Notes: generated by a model from the sequence alone, not told the origin. A DNA stretch of 7,640 nt from Deltaproteobacteria bacterium (GCA_029879595.1 JAOUPZ010000142.1:1-7640), one strand, 5' to 3'. Numbered from the stretch's first letter, positions 1 to 6,280 are shown. Numbers and translations are program-made.

Positions 1-168
1 GAATACAAGATGCAACGCCTAGTCAGGGGCAAGAGCTCGCAGGAGGTGGCCGCAAGGGTGGTCAAGCAGCCCTCCGAGGGCGCTCTGCTCAACAGGCTTA
101 CGGACTTTCTGTCAAAACCGGGAAAAAAGAAGACCGGATCACAACAGCAACAGCAGCAGTCCCGGTGA
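1..168 (+). CDS. 3' end of an unidentified gene upstream of flgI (partial)
   Basis: Frame 1 is open from the window edge to a TGA at 166-168 and gives 55 residues. Third codon positions are mostly G or C, as in the genes downstream, so this looks coding. The tail is basic (a GKKKTG stretch) and ends in six consecutive glutamines followed by Ser-Arg. In many Gram-negative flagellar clusters the gene before flgI is flgH (L-ring), but the usual FlgH ending, a Gly-Trp-Leu motif close to the C-terminus, is absent, so I do not assign it. It could be another basal-body or accessory flagellar protein. The stop lies 79 nt before the chosen flgI start, consistent with one operon. Confidence 0.6.
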   Translation, partial: EYKMQRLVRGKSSQEVAARVVKQPSEGALLNRLTDFLSKPGKKKTGSQQQQQQSR

Positions 169-247
169 TATGCCGGGCTGCCTTCTTTCAGGAACCGGCC
201 TGGCCGTCAGGTGCGGGCGCCGAAAGCAAAACCCAACGAGGGACATG

Positions 248-1462
248 ATGCTGAGATTGTGCAAAACAACACGGAAGATGACACGGATGTTTAGAACCAT
301 GCCGGTGCTGGCCCTGCTGCTGCTGCTTGTGGGGCCGCAACTGGCCCAGGCGATCCGGGTGAAGGATATTGCCTATCTCAGGGGAGCCCGGGAAAACCGG
401 CTGATAGGATACGGCCTGGTGGTCGGTCTTGACGGCACCGGAGACTCTCCGGATAGCCTGCTGGCCCGCAAACCGCTCCAGAACGCCCTGGAACGCATGG
501 GAATCAACATCAATCCCAAGGAAATGAAGGGCCGCAGCATCGCCGGCGTGCTTGTCACCGCCACCATGACCCCCTTCGCCAAGGCGGGCAGCCACCTGGA
601 TGTGGTGGTGGACTCCCTGGGAGACTCCACCAGCCTGAGGGGAGGCACCCTGATGCTGACCATGCTCAACGGCCCCAACCAGGTGGTATACGCCACGGCT
701 CAGGGGCCCATCACCGGCATTCCCAAGGGCATCGAAAGGGCTCTGCCCGGCCAGGACGCGGCCGTGCTGGCCGAGGAGGCCCAGCAGAACTCCTACAAGG
801 TCAATCCCCGCTCCTCCCTGGTGCCCACCAAGGGCCGTGTGGTGGGTGGAGCCCTGGTGGAACGTGAGATAAACCTGAACCTGAACACCCGGGCCCGTAT
901 ATACATAAATCTAAAGCACAGCGATTTCACCACGGCCTTTCGGCTGGCCAAGATGATCAACCGCGAACTGGGTGACGGCTCGGCCCGCGCCAAGGACGCC
1001 GGGGCCGTCGAGGTTTCCATCCCGGACAGCTATCTGGGGCAGACCGTGGAGCTGATCTCCAAGATCGAGAACCTGGAAATCACGCCTGACGCGGTGGCCA
1101 AGGTGGTGGTGGATGAACGCAACGGAACAATCGTCATGGGCAAGGATGTGAGGATCTCCCCCATCGCCATTTCCCACGGCAGCATGAGCATTCAGATAAA
1201 GGGCCCGGCCAGCCAGCCGGCTCCAGCCCAGCCCGCCGCCCCGGGACAGGCTCCGGCCCCGGCTCCCGCCCCTACGGATACGGAAGCCACGGCCCTGGCT
1301 CTGACCGAATCGCCCACGGTGATTCTGTTCAAAGGCGAGGTGGACCTGAAGGAGGTGGTGGATGGATTGAACAAGATCGGGGCCTCGCCACAGGATTTGG
1401 TCCAAGTCTTGAAGATAATAAAGACATCCGGTGCATTACACGCCGATCTGGAAATCAGGTAA
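248..1462 (+). CDS. flgI: FlgI, flagellar P-ring protein precursor
   Basis: FlgI forms the periplasmic P-ring, the peptidoglycan-level bushing around the rod. From 248 the product is 404 residues. A signal peptide is clear: basic n-region, a run of five leucines, then an AQA/IR cleavage site after about residue 35. The mature start IRVKDIAYLRGARENRLIGY and the stretch GYGLVVGLDGTGD are typical of the family. The C-terminal piece (VDLKEVVDGLN, then SPQDLVQVLKIIKTSGAL) is also classic. Between them, around residues 318-345, lies an Ala/Pro/Gln-rich linker that makes the protein somewhat longer than the roughly 365-residue E. coli form. Start choice: GAGGG at 238-242 precedes ATGs at 245 and 248, and 248 has the better spacing. 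ATG 287, behind GGAAG, would give a shorter, more typical signal peptide and is a real alternative. The stop overlaps the ribosome-binding site of the next gene. Confidence 0.95.
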   Translation: MLRLCKTTRKMTRMFRTMPVLALLLLLVGPQLAQAIRVKDIAYLRGARENRLIGYGLVVGLDGTGDSPDSLLARKPLQNALERMGININPKEMKGRSIAGVLVTATMTPFAKAGSHLDVVVDSLGDSTSLRGGTLMLTMLNGPNQVVYATAQGPITGIPKGIERALPGQDAAVLAEEAQQNSYKVNPRSSLVPTKGRVVGGALVEREINLNLNTRARIYINLKHSDFTTAFRLAKMINRELGDGSARAKDAGAVEVSIPDSYLGQTVELISKIENLEITPDAVAKVVVDERNGTIVMGKDVRISPIAISHGSMSIQIKGPASQPAPAQPAAPGQAPAPAPAPTDTEATALALTESPTVILFKGEVDLKEVVDGLNKIGASPQDLVQVLKIIKTSGALHADLEIR

Positions 1463-1471
1463 GGAGCCTCC

Positions 1472-1792
1472 ATGAGAGCTGAAATACTTCCGGCAATGGT
1501 CTCCGCAAGGCCAGCAAAAAACCTGGATTCGCTCAAGGAGCGGGTCCGCGGTGAGACCGACAGGGGAAAACTCAAAGAGGCGGCCCAGGAGTTTGAAGCC
1601 CTCATGCTGGAGCAGATGGTCAAGGAAATGCGGAAAAACGTACATAAATCAGACCTGTTCGGCGAAAACTCCGGTGAGGAGATTTTTCAGGAAATGCTGG
1701 ACGGCGAGTATGTCCGCATCATGGTGCAGCGCGGCGGAATAGGCCTGGCGGAGCTCATGGTTAAACAGTTCCAGGGCGCGGAAAAGAAATGA
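1472..1792 (+). CDS. flgJ: FlgJ-type rod-binding protein, rod-binding domain only
   Basis: This 106-residue protein carries the rod-binding (rod-capping) domain found in the N-terminal half of enterobacterial FlgJ. The signature is KEAAQEFEALMLEQMVKEMR at residues 35-54, followed by a G-E-x-x-F-Q-E-M-L-D-type helix and a C-terminal GIGLAELMVKQF. The muramidase half present in E. coli and Salmonella FlgJ is missing, so the enzyme that opens peptidoglycan for the rod must be encoded elsewhere. Single-domain FlgJ proteins are known in many bacteria. An AAGGAG sequence at 1461-1466 overlaps the flgI stop codon and lies at good spacing from the ATG, which implies co-translation with flgI. A small hairpin directly after the stop probably marks the end of this transcription unit. 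Confidence 0.88.
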   Translation: MRAEILPAMVSARPAKNLDSLKERVRGETDRGKLKEAAQEFEALMLEQMVKEMRKNVHKSDLFGENSGEEIFQEMLDGEYVRIMVQRGGIGLAELMVKQFQGAEKK

Positions 1793-1811
1793 TCCGGGGA
1801 GCGATCCCGGA
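1793..1811 (+). other. Hairpin immediately after the flgJ stop
   Basis: TCCGGG (1793-1798) and CCCGGA (1806-1811) form a perfect 6-bp stem with a 7-nt loop directly after the flgJ stop codon. No T-run follows, so it is not a convincing intrinsic terminator. It may stabilise the 3' end or help a factor-dependent stop before the sigma-28 promoter 39 nt further on. Confidence 0.45.
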
Positions 1812-1849
1812 AACGGCTGGAAAAACATGGTGAAAGCCAATGGTTTTAT

Positions 1850-1876
1850 TAAAGTTTCTTAAAACAGGACCGATGG
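1850..1876 (+). promoter_or_regulatory. Sigma-28 (FliA) promoter of the flgM transcription unit
   Basis: TAAAGTTT at 1850-1857 matches the classic sigma-28 -35 element (TAAAGTTT) at all eight positions. After exactly 11 nt comes ACCGATGG (1869-1876), which matches GCCGATAA at the five central bases CCGAT. Spacing and placement, in the gap between flgJ and flgM, are as expected. Transcription should start near 1883. Since FlgM is the inhibitor of sigma-28, this would be the usual feedback arrangement in which flgM is expressed by the factor it restrains. No experimental data; the call rests on consensus match alone. Confidence 0.82.
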
Positions 1877-1884
1877 GTATATCA

Positions 1885-2009
1885 GGTGGGTATGAACCGA
1901 ACCCTGGGGTTTGGTATGCAGCCCACCGTAAACTCCCATTACGGGCCTAATCTGGGCACCCCTGGCGGTCATGGATGACCGGCCCCGGAAACAGCCGGGG
2001 TGGCTGCCC
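1885..2009 (+). promoter_or_regulatory. Structured 5' leader of flgM mRNA
   Basis: Between the predicted start near 1883 and the flgM ATG there are about 155 nt that fold into successive helices by eye. GGTGGG 1885-1890 pairs with CCCACC 1922-1927 and encloses an 8-bp stem, 1896-1903 with 1908-1915. CCGTAA 1926-1931 pairs with TTACGG 1939-1944 and overlaps the first helix by two bases. GGGCA 1954-1958 pairs with TGCCC 2005-2009 and encloses two hairpins, 1967-1980 and 1983-2000 (CCCCGG/CCGGGG). GGGCACCCC 1954-1962 could instead pair with the G-rich strand at 1997-2009, giving a competing fold. I recognise no known riboswitch class, including the cyclic di-GMP ones. Regulatory function is inferred. 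Confidence 0.5.
1967..1980 (+). promoter_or_regulatory. Candidate CsrA-binding hairpin in the flgM leader
   Basis: GGTCA (1967-1971) and TGACC (1976-1980) make a perfect 5-bp stem with the tetraloop TGGA. A GGA in a hairpin loop is the known CsrA recognition form, and the surrounding bases CATGGATG match six of the eight fixed positions of ACANGGANGT. Further GGA triplets lie at 2018-2020 and at 2029-2031, the latter inside the flgM ribosome-binding site. That is the multi-site arrangement typical of CsrA-repressed messages. csrA is encoded in this same cluster. Binding is inferred. Confidence 0.4.
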
Positions 2010-2040
2010 TGTACCTTGGAGAGAAACCGGAGAACAGCAA

Positions 2041-2343
2041 ATGAAAATCACGGGACACAAGCCAACGCAGGCTCCCGAACTGAACAGCGGCAAAGCGCGT
2101 GATGCCCAGCGTGGTGAAGGCCAGAGCCGTTCCGGCGAAGCCCGGGATTCAGCTTCCACCGTGCGCAAGGATAAGACCTTGATAACGCATCGTATTCGCG
2201 AAGCCGTTGATTCAACGCCAGATGTCAGGGCCGACCGCGTGGCCGAACTGCGCAAGCAGATCGCCAGCGGAGAATACCGGATTGATCCGGACAGGCTGGC
2301 CGAAAACATGCTGCGCGAATCCTTGCGAGAGGATATCGAATAA
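2041..2343 (+). CDS. flgM: FlgM, anti-sigma-28 factor
   Basis: FlgM binds the flagellar sigma factor sigma-28 and blocks late flagellar genes until it is exported through the finished hook-basal body. The product has 100 residues, the usual size. The N-terminal half (residues 1-45) is polar, rich in Gly, Ser, Arg and Glu, and looks disordered, as in known FlgM. The C-terminal sigma-binding half shows the family pattern DRVAELRKQIASGEYRIDP at residues 65-83, then LAENMLRESL at 86-95. The frame is open from further upstream, but ATG 2041 is chosen because GGAGA at 2029-2033 precedes it by 7 nt and the MKI start fits the family. It is the first gene of the predicted sigma-28 transcript and is followed by an unusually long gap before flgN. 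Confidence 0.93.
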   Translation: MKITGHKPTQAPELNSGKARDAQRGEGQSRSGEARDSASTVRKDKTLITHRIREAVDSTPDVRADRVAELRKQIASGEYRIDPDRLAENMLRESLREDIE

Positions 2344-2385
2344 TTCCCCGTCTGCGGGGTTGCCCTGAGGCACCTCCGCCGCCAA

Positions 2386-2403
2386 GGCGCACCATTGTGC
2401 GCC
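2386..2403 (+). other. Perfect 7-bp GC hairpin downstream of flgM
   Basis: GGCGCAC (2386-2392) and GTGCGCC (2397-2403) are exact inverted repeats around a CATT tetraloop. The stem should be very stable. There is no T-run after it, so a processing or 3'-end protecting role is more likely than intrinsic termination. Confidence 0.55.
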
Positions 2404-2479
2404 GGGAATAACAATCCCCCGACCGGGAGCAGCAGGTCCGGGTGGGGGGCGAAGCAACGATCCGTGTGGCAGTGCGCCG

Positions 2480-2526
2480 AAAAATCCCCTGTTCAGCAGG
2501 GGCGACCGGTTTCACGCGGGATTTTT
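2480..2526 (+). terminator. Possible terminator or attenuator between flgM and flgN
   Basis: AAAAATCCC (2480-2488) pairs exactly with GGGATTTTT (2518-2526), so the structure ends in five T and starts with five A, as in terminators that work in both directions. Inside it, CCCCTG (2486-2491) pairs with CAGGGG (2497-2502) around TTCAG. The two stems share the CCC at 2486-2488 and are mutually exclusive at those bases, which resembles an attenuator switch. The loop of the outer stem is large (29 nt), which weakens the terminator call. Confidence 0.35.
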
Positions 2527-2702
2527 AACTGATGCGGGAAAAACGACAGGACGGATTTGCCGGCTGGTGGGCAAAATTTTCACCACGGGGCCCCTGGGGC
2601 CACTCCCGGCCATCGGTAAAACGCAAATCCACCGGATAAAGAACGCGGAAAATATTTGAGATTCACAAGCATCACTCAACCAAACCAGGCCGGAAAGGCA
2701 CG

Positions 2703-3254
2703 GTGATACGGGGCCAGGAAATGAGCGTCAGCAGCGAAAAAAACATGGGCAGCAGGCCGGCTGAGGAATTGCTGGGTGAACTCACAGATATCCTGAGCCA
2801 GGAACTGGCTCTGCACAACGGATTGAGGGATGAACTGCTGGTTGAGCTGGAACAGGAAGGCCGGCTCAAGGGAAGGGAAATGCTGTTGTTGCAGCAGCGC
2901 AAGTATAACTGGATCGGCCGCATTGAAGCCATCGAGGAGCGGCGCATCCACAAGGTGGCCGAACTGGCGCGCAGCTGGTCCGAGTCCGCCGACAACCTGA
3001 CGCTGAAGCGGATAATTTCCCGGGTCGAGCCGGATATGGCGGCCCAGCTGGACTCCTGTCACAACGGGCTGCTGGCCCTGGTGGAGGAGGTGCGGCGGCT
3101 GGCCCGTGAAACCGGGGCCAATGCCCAGGCCCGGCTGAAGGCCGTGGAGGCCACCCTGAGCGTGATCGGCGAGGCCGCCAGGATGCACCCCACATATTCC
3201 GGTGCGGGGCGCCTGCAGCAGCAAAAGCCGAGCTTCAAGACCACTTCGGCCTGA
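2703..3254 (+). CDS. flgN: FlgN-type chaperone for FlgK and FlgL
   Basis: FlgN is the cytoplasmic export chaperone that binds the C-terminal helices of FlgK and FlgL and passes them to the flagellar export gate. The 183-residue product is almost entirely predicted helix, with heptad-like Leu spacing in the first third (AEELLGELTDILSQELALH, then LRDELLVELEQEG), which fits the FlgN family and its usual size. A conserved-looking YSGAGR lies near the C-terminus. Its position directly before flgK is strong support. The start is taken as GTG 2703, with GGAAAGG at 2692-2698 as ribosome-binding site. ATG 2721 is an alternative but has AGGAA immediately against it. The long non-coding gap before it and the strong hairpin after it are both unusual inside an operon. 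Confidence 0.82.
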   Translation: MIRGQEMSVSSEKNMGSRPAEELLGELTDILSQELALHNGLRDELLVELEQEGRLKGREMLLLQQRKYNWIGRIEAIEERRIHKVAELARSWSESADNLTLKRIISRVEPDMAAQLDSCHNGLLALVEEVRRLARETGANAQARLKAVEATLSVIGEAARMHPTYSGAGRLQQQKPSFKTTSA

Positions 3255-3260
3255 GCCTTA

Positions 3261-3304
3261 TCCGGCGGAGCGCCCCAATGGGGGGCGCCCGGAGACACTT
3301 TTTT
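3261..3304 (+). terminator. Strong GC hairpin with T-run between flgN and flgK
   Basis: CCGG 3262-3265 with CCGG 3289-3292 (plus T3261-A3293), and GCGCCCC 3270-3276 with GGGGCGC 3282-3288, form a long hairpin with a 4-nt bulge and a 5-nt loop. Six T follow at 3299-3304, but five other bases lie between the stem and the T-run, which should weaken termination. The flgK ribosome-binding site starts right after the T-run. A partial terminator or attenuator setting the ratio of flgN to flgK is possible, and so is an mRNA-stabilising element. Confidence 0.45.
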
Positions 3305-3317
3305 AGGAAACGAAACC

Positions 3318-5009
3318 ATGAGCGGCTCACTTTTTTCCCAACTTGATCTGGGCAAGCGGTCATTGATGGCCCAGCAGGCCGGGATGAATACGGCCGGCCA
3401 CAACATCGCCAACATCAACAACGAAAATTTCTCCCGCCAGCGGGTGGACCTGGACCCCCAGCATGCGGTGCGCTCCAAGTTCGGCTCGGGCGTGAGCCTG
3501 AAAAGTGTGGAACGCCAGACCGACAACTTCCTCACCCAAAGAGTGATCGGGGAGCAGAGCAAGGGCGCCGGCAACGAACTGGAGGAAAACGGGCTGCGCC
3601 GTCTGGAGGCCCTGTTCGCCGAGGTGGAGGGCTACGGTCTGCGCGGTGCGCTCAACGAATTCTGGGGCGCCTGGGGCCGGCTGGCCAACAAACCGGAAGC
3701 TGAAATCTACCGCAAGGACCTCATCAACGTTTCGGAAACACTGGCCCGCCGCATCAGGGGCATGGGCACGGATTTCCACAATGTGCGGATGGAGCTTAAC
3801 GGAAGGCTGGGTGAGCGCGTGGAGAAGGTGAATCAGCTGGCCAGCCAGGTGGCCAACCTGAATGCCCGCATCCAGCAGAGCGACCGCGGACGCGGAGAAG
3901 CCAACGACCTGAGGGACGAGCGCGAGGGAGCCCTGAAGGAGCTTTCCCGGATGGTGAAGATCAACTGGGTGGAAGACGACGACATGATGATCAACGTCAC
4001 CGTTGGTCCGGGCTTTCCCCTGGTGCAGGGCCGCACAGCCAACCGGCTGGAGGCCTCTTTTGAAAACGAGGAGGTGGGCATTTACAACGTCAAGGGAATC
4101 GACCCCAAGGGAATCAGCCGCGACCTTACCGACCACCTGGGGGCCGGCGAGCTGGAATCCATTATCCGGATGCGGGACAAGACTTGCGTGTACTTCATCG
4201 ACCGGCTTGATGAGCTGGCATCGGAGTTCGCCTTCCAGATCAACCGGCTTCACAACTCCGGAACGGGACTGATGGCCAGCTTCGAGCGCCTGCAGAGCTC
4301 CTTCGCCCTGAAGTCGGATGCACGGGAAACCCCCCTGCCCTTCATCAAGGACGGGAATTTCAGGATGCACATGGTCAATGATGACGGAGACATTCTGGAG
4401 ACCTACGAGATCGGACTGATAGCCGGGCAGGACACCCTGGAATCCGTGGTGAACAGGATCAATACCACCGTGGGTGATCCGGGCATTCTTTCTGCGGAGA
4501 TCAACAGGGACGGCTCAATGACCATGCACGCCACCGGCGGCTATAACTTTGTGCTGGGCCAGGACGATACCGATTTCACGGTGGTGATGGGTTTCAACAA
4601 TTTCTTCGAAACCCTCAACGGTGCCCGGGACTTCAGGATAAACGAGCACCTGCGCGAGGAGCCCAATCTTATCTCCACCGGTCAGCGGATGCTCCCCGGC
4701 GACAACTCCATCGCCCTGGAAATATCACAGCTTCAGTTCCGCCCCACCATGGAGGGGCAGGCCATCACCTTTGACGAATACTACAACGGGATGCTGGCCG
4801 AACTGGGTGTGCTCATCAACCGCAGCCAGGAGGAAACACGCAACCAGAAGCTGATCATCGACCAGTTTCAAAGACTGCGCGACGAGGTGAGCAGCGTGAA
4901 CATGGATGAGGAAGTGGCCGACATGGTGCAGTACCAGCGGGGCTTTGAGGCTTCCGCCAAGTTCATCTCGGCAGTGGACGACCTGACCGAAACGGTTATC
5001 AGAATGTAA
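3318..5009 (+). CDS. flgK: FlgK, first hook-filament junction protein (HAP1)
   Basis: FlgK is exported and forms the first ring of the junction between hook and filament. The product has 563 residues, in the normal range. The N-terminus has the axial-protein pattern: LMAQQAGMNTAGHNIANINN at residues 15-34, then FSRQRVDL. Around residues 195-220 comes the FlgK hallmark ANDLRDEREGALKELSRMV, and near 290-320 the helix FIDRLDELASEFAFQINRLH. The C-terminal 36 residues (NMDEEVADMVQYQRGFEASA, then ISAVDDLTETVIRM) are the conserved D0 helix shared by hook-type axial proteins. The middle, roughly residues 320-480, is the variable outer domain. AGGA at 3305-3308 is 9 nt before the ATG. flgL follows after 26 nt, so the two are surely co-transcribed. 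Confidence 0.96.
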   Translation: MSGSLFSQLDLGKRSLMAQQAGMNTAGHNIANINNENFSRQRVDLDPQHAVRSKFGSGVSLKSVERQTDNFLTQRVIGEQSKGAGNELEENGLRRLEALFAEVEGYGLRGALNEFWGAWGRLANKPEAEIYRKDLINVSETLARRIRGMGTDFHNVRMELNGRLGERVEKVNQLASQVANLNARIQQSDRGRGEANDLRDEREGALKELSRMVKINWVEDDDMMINVTVGPGFPLVQGRTANRLEASFENEEVGIYNVKGIDPKGISRDLTDHLGAGELESIIRMRDKTCVYFIDRLDELASEFAFQINRLHNSGTGLMASFERLQSSFALKSDARETPLPFIKDGNFRMHMVNDDGDILETYEIGLIAGQDTLESVVNRINTTVGDPGILSAEINRDGSMTMHATGGYNFVLGQDDTDFTVVMGFNNFFETLNGARDFRINEHLREEPNLISTGQRMLPGDNSIALEISQLQFRPTMEGQAITFDEYYNGMLAELGVLINRSQEETRNQKLIIDQFQRLRDEVSSVNMDEEVADMVQYQRGFEASAKFISAVDDLTETVIRM

Positions 5010-5035
5010 GGAGTCCCCAAACCGGGCGAGACCAT

Positions 5036-6280
5036 ATGAGAGTAACCGACCTGACAAAACAGAATGCTGTTCTGAGGAACATCAATCAGAACTCCGAGCG
5101 CCTGCAGACCCTGCAGGAGAACCTGTCCTCCGGCAAGAGGATCAACAGGCTCTCCGATGATCCCGTGGGGGCGACCCAGGTTCAGGACTACCGCACCCGG
5201 ATCTCATATCTGGACATGCTCAAGCATAACATAAAGCAAAACGAGATCTGGCTGGAAACCACCGAGGCCGAGCTGGATCACGTCGCCAAGATGCTGTTGA
5301 ACACCAAGACGCTGATTTTGGCCCAGGCCAACGATTCATCAGATGCCGACAGCCGTATGGTGACCGCCCAGGAGCTGCGCAATATCGAAGATGCCATGAT
5401 CCGCTCCGGCAATGCCAAGATCGGCAAGGTGCACTTATTCGCCGGGAGCAAGACGCTTACTCCGCCCCTGGTAAGGAACGATGAGGTCAGCCGGGCCCGG
5501 GTGGAAAAAGAAAACCTGCCCATGGACGTCAAGTATCTGATCAACACCGACCAGTACAAGGCGGACTTCCAGGGATACTCACGGAACCCGTACCGCGTCC
5601 GCATCACCAAGGGCGGCGAGATGGGCCGAGCGCACTATGTGGTCTCCGATGACAACGGCAGCACCTGGAGCAGGGAGAAAACCCTGCTGCCCATGGTTGA
5701 GGTGGTCAACGAGTCCGGCAAGCCCTCTGACAAGGTCACCCTGCGGTTCCAGGGAGAGCTTTCGGACAAACTGGGAGACCAGATTTATTTTCATCCGGGC
5801 CTGGAGTATGTCTTTGAACCCAAGCCGACGGTGTCCTATATGGGCAATGAAGATAAACGGATGGCTCCCACGGGAGAGGGGATGCTGCAGCCGGTGAACA
5901 TAACGGCCGAAGAGATATTCATGGCCAACCCGGACAAAAAAGATACCGTGAATATCTTCGGGCTCATGCACAGCCTGACCCTGGCCCTGGAGGACAACGA
6001 CCGGGTGGTGCTGGAAAAACGCCTGGATGACATCGACCTGGCCTATAACCAGGTGCTCAACAAGCGGGCCGATGTGGGGTCCATCCGTAAGGAACTGAAC
6101 GACCGGATGGACCAGATCCTGGACAGGGAACTGAATCACATAAAGCAGATGTCCGAGATCGAGGATCTGGATTTCCCCGCCGCCCTGACGGAAATGAACC
6201 TGGCGGATGTGCGGAACAAGGCCTCGCTGGACACCAGTTCCCGGCTCCTGCAACCGTCGCTTTTGAACTTTCTGAGATGA
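5036..6280 (+). CDS. flgL: FlgL, second hook-filament junction protein (HAP3), enlarged
   Basis: FlgL forms the second junction ring, on which the filament cap and flagellin assemble. The N-terminal coiled-coil region is typical: MRVTDLTKQNAVLRNINQNS, LQENLSSGKRINRLSDDPVG, and a FAGSKT motif near residue 137. The C-terminus is flagellin-like (SRLLQPSLLNFLR). At 414 residues it is about 100 longer than the E. coli form (317). The extra length lies in the outer domain, about residues 145-300, which contains an exact Asp-box motif, S-x-D-x-G-x-T-W, at residues 204-211. GGGCGAG at 5024-5030 serves as ribosome-binding site, 5 nt from the ATG. It follows flgK closely and is followed by a 248-nt gap before csrA. 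Confidence 0.94.
   Translation: MRVTDLTKQNAVLRNINQNSERLQTLQENLSSGKRINRLSDDPVGATQVQDYRTRISYLDMLKHNIKQNEIWLETTEAELDHVAKMLLNTKTLILAQANDSSDADSRMVTAQELRNIEDAMIRSGNAKIGKVHLFAGSKTLTPPLVRNDEVSRARVEKENLPMDVKYLINTDQYKADFQGYSRNPYRVRITKGGEMGRAHYVVSDDNGSTWSREKTLLPMVEVVNESGKPSDKVTLRFQGELSDKLGDQIYFHPGLEYVFEPKPTVSYMGNEDKRMAPTGEGMLQPVNITAEEIFMANPDKKDTVNIFGLMHSLTLALEDNDRVVLEKRLDDIDLAYNQVLNKRADVGSIRKELNDRMDQILDRELNHIKQMSEIEDLDFPAALTEMNLADVRNKASLDTSSRLLQPSLLNFLR

Larger units (their letters stand above)
2344..2702 (+). other. Hairpin-rich non-coding region between flgM and flgN
   Basis: These 359 nt contain no convincing gene. They hold a series of inverted repeats: CCCCG/CGGGG at 2346-2359, GGCGCAC/GTGCGCC at 2386-2403, AAAAATCCC/GGGATTTTT at 2480-2526 with CCCCTG/CAGGGG nested at 2486-2502, TTTGCC/GGCAAA at 2556-2575, and GGCCCC/GGGGCC at 2589-2601. 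A second GTGCGCC at 2472-2478 could replace the right arm of the 2386-2403 hairpin. flgM and flgN usually sit close together, so this gap is odd. It may attenuate or process the transcript so that FlgM is made in excess of the downstream proteins, or host its own promoter. I saw no good sigma-28 or sigma-54 match in it. Confidence 0.55.

Noticed and set aside
170..247. An earlier in-frame ATG that would extend FlgI by 26 residues
   Set aside because: No ribosome-binding site precedes it, and the extension would put a long polar, Cys-containing stretch before a normal signal peptide. GAGGG at 238-242 supports a later start.
1905..1920. Sigma-54-like TGG...TGCA with GG and GC 10 nt apart in the flgM leader
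   Set aside because: The CAC part of the -24 element is absent, and the bases lie within the hairpin 1896-1915 downstream of a much better sigma-28 promoter.
2532..2639. A 35-codon open frame (starting MREKRQDGF) in the flgM-flgN gap
   Set aside because: Ribosome-binding site is poor, codon third positions are not biased as in the real genes, and it overlaps two hairpins. Most likely chance.
2617..2639. TAAA...CCGGATAA before flgN as a sigma-28 promoter
   Set aside because: The distance between the two parts is 4 nt too short and the -10 core CCGAT is interrupted.
3360..4370. Long open frame on the minus strand opposite flgK
   Set aside because: It is a mirror of the strong codon bias of flgK, has no recognisable domain, and the + strand gene is certain. 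The same applies to the other antisense frames here.
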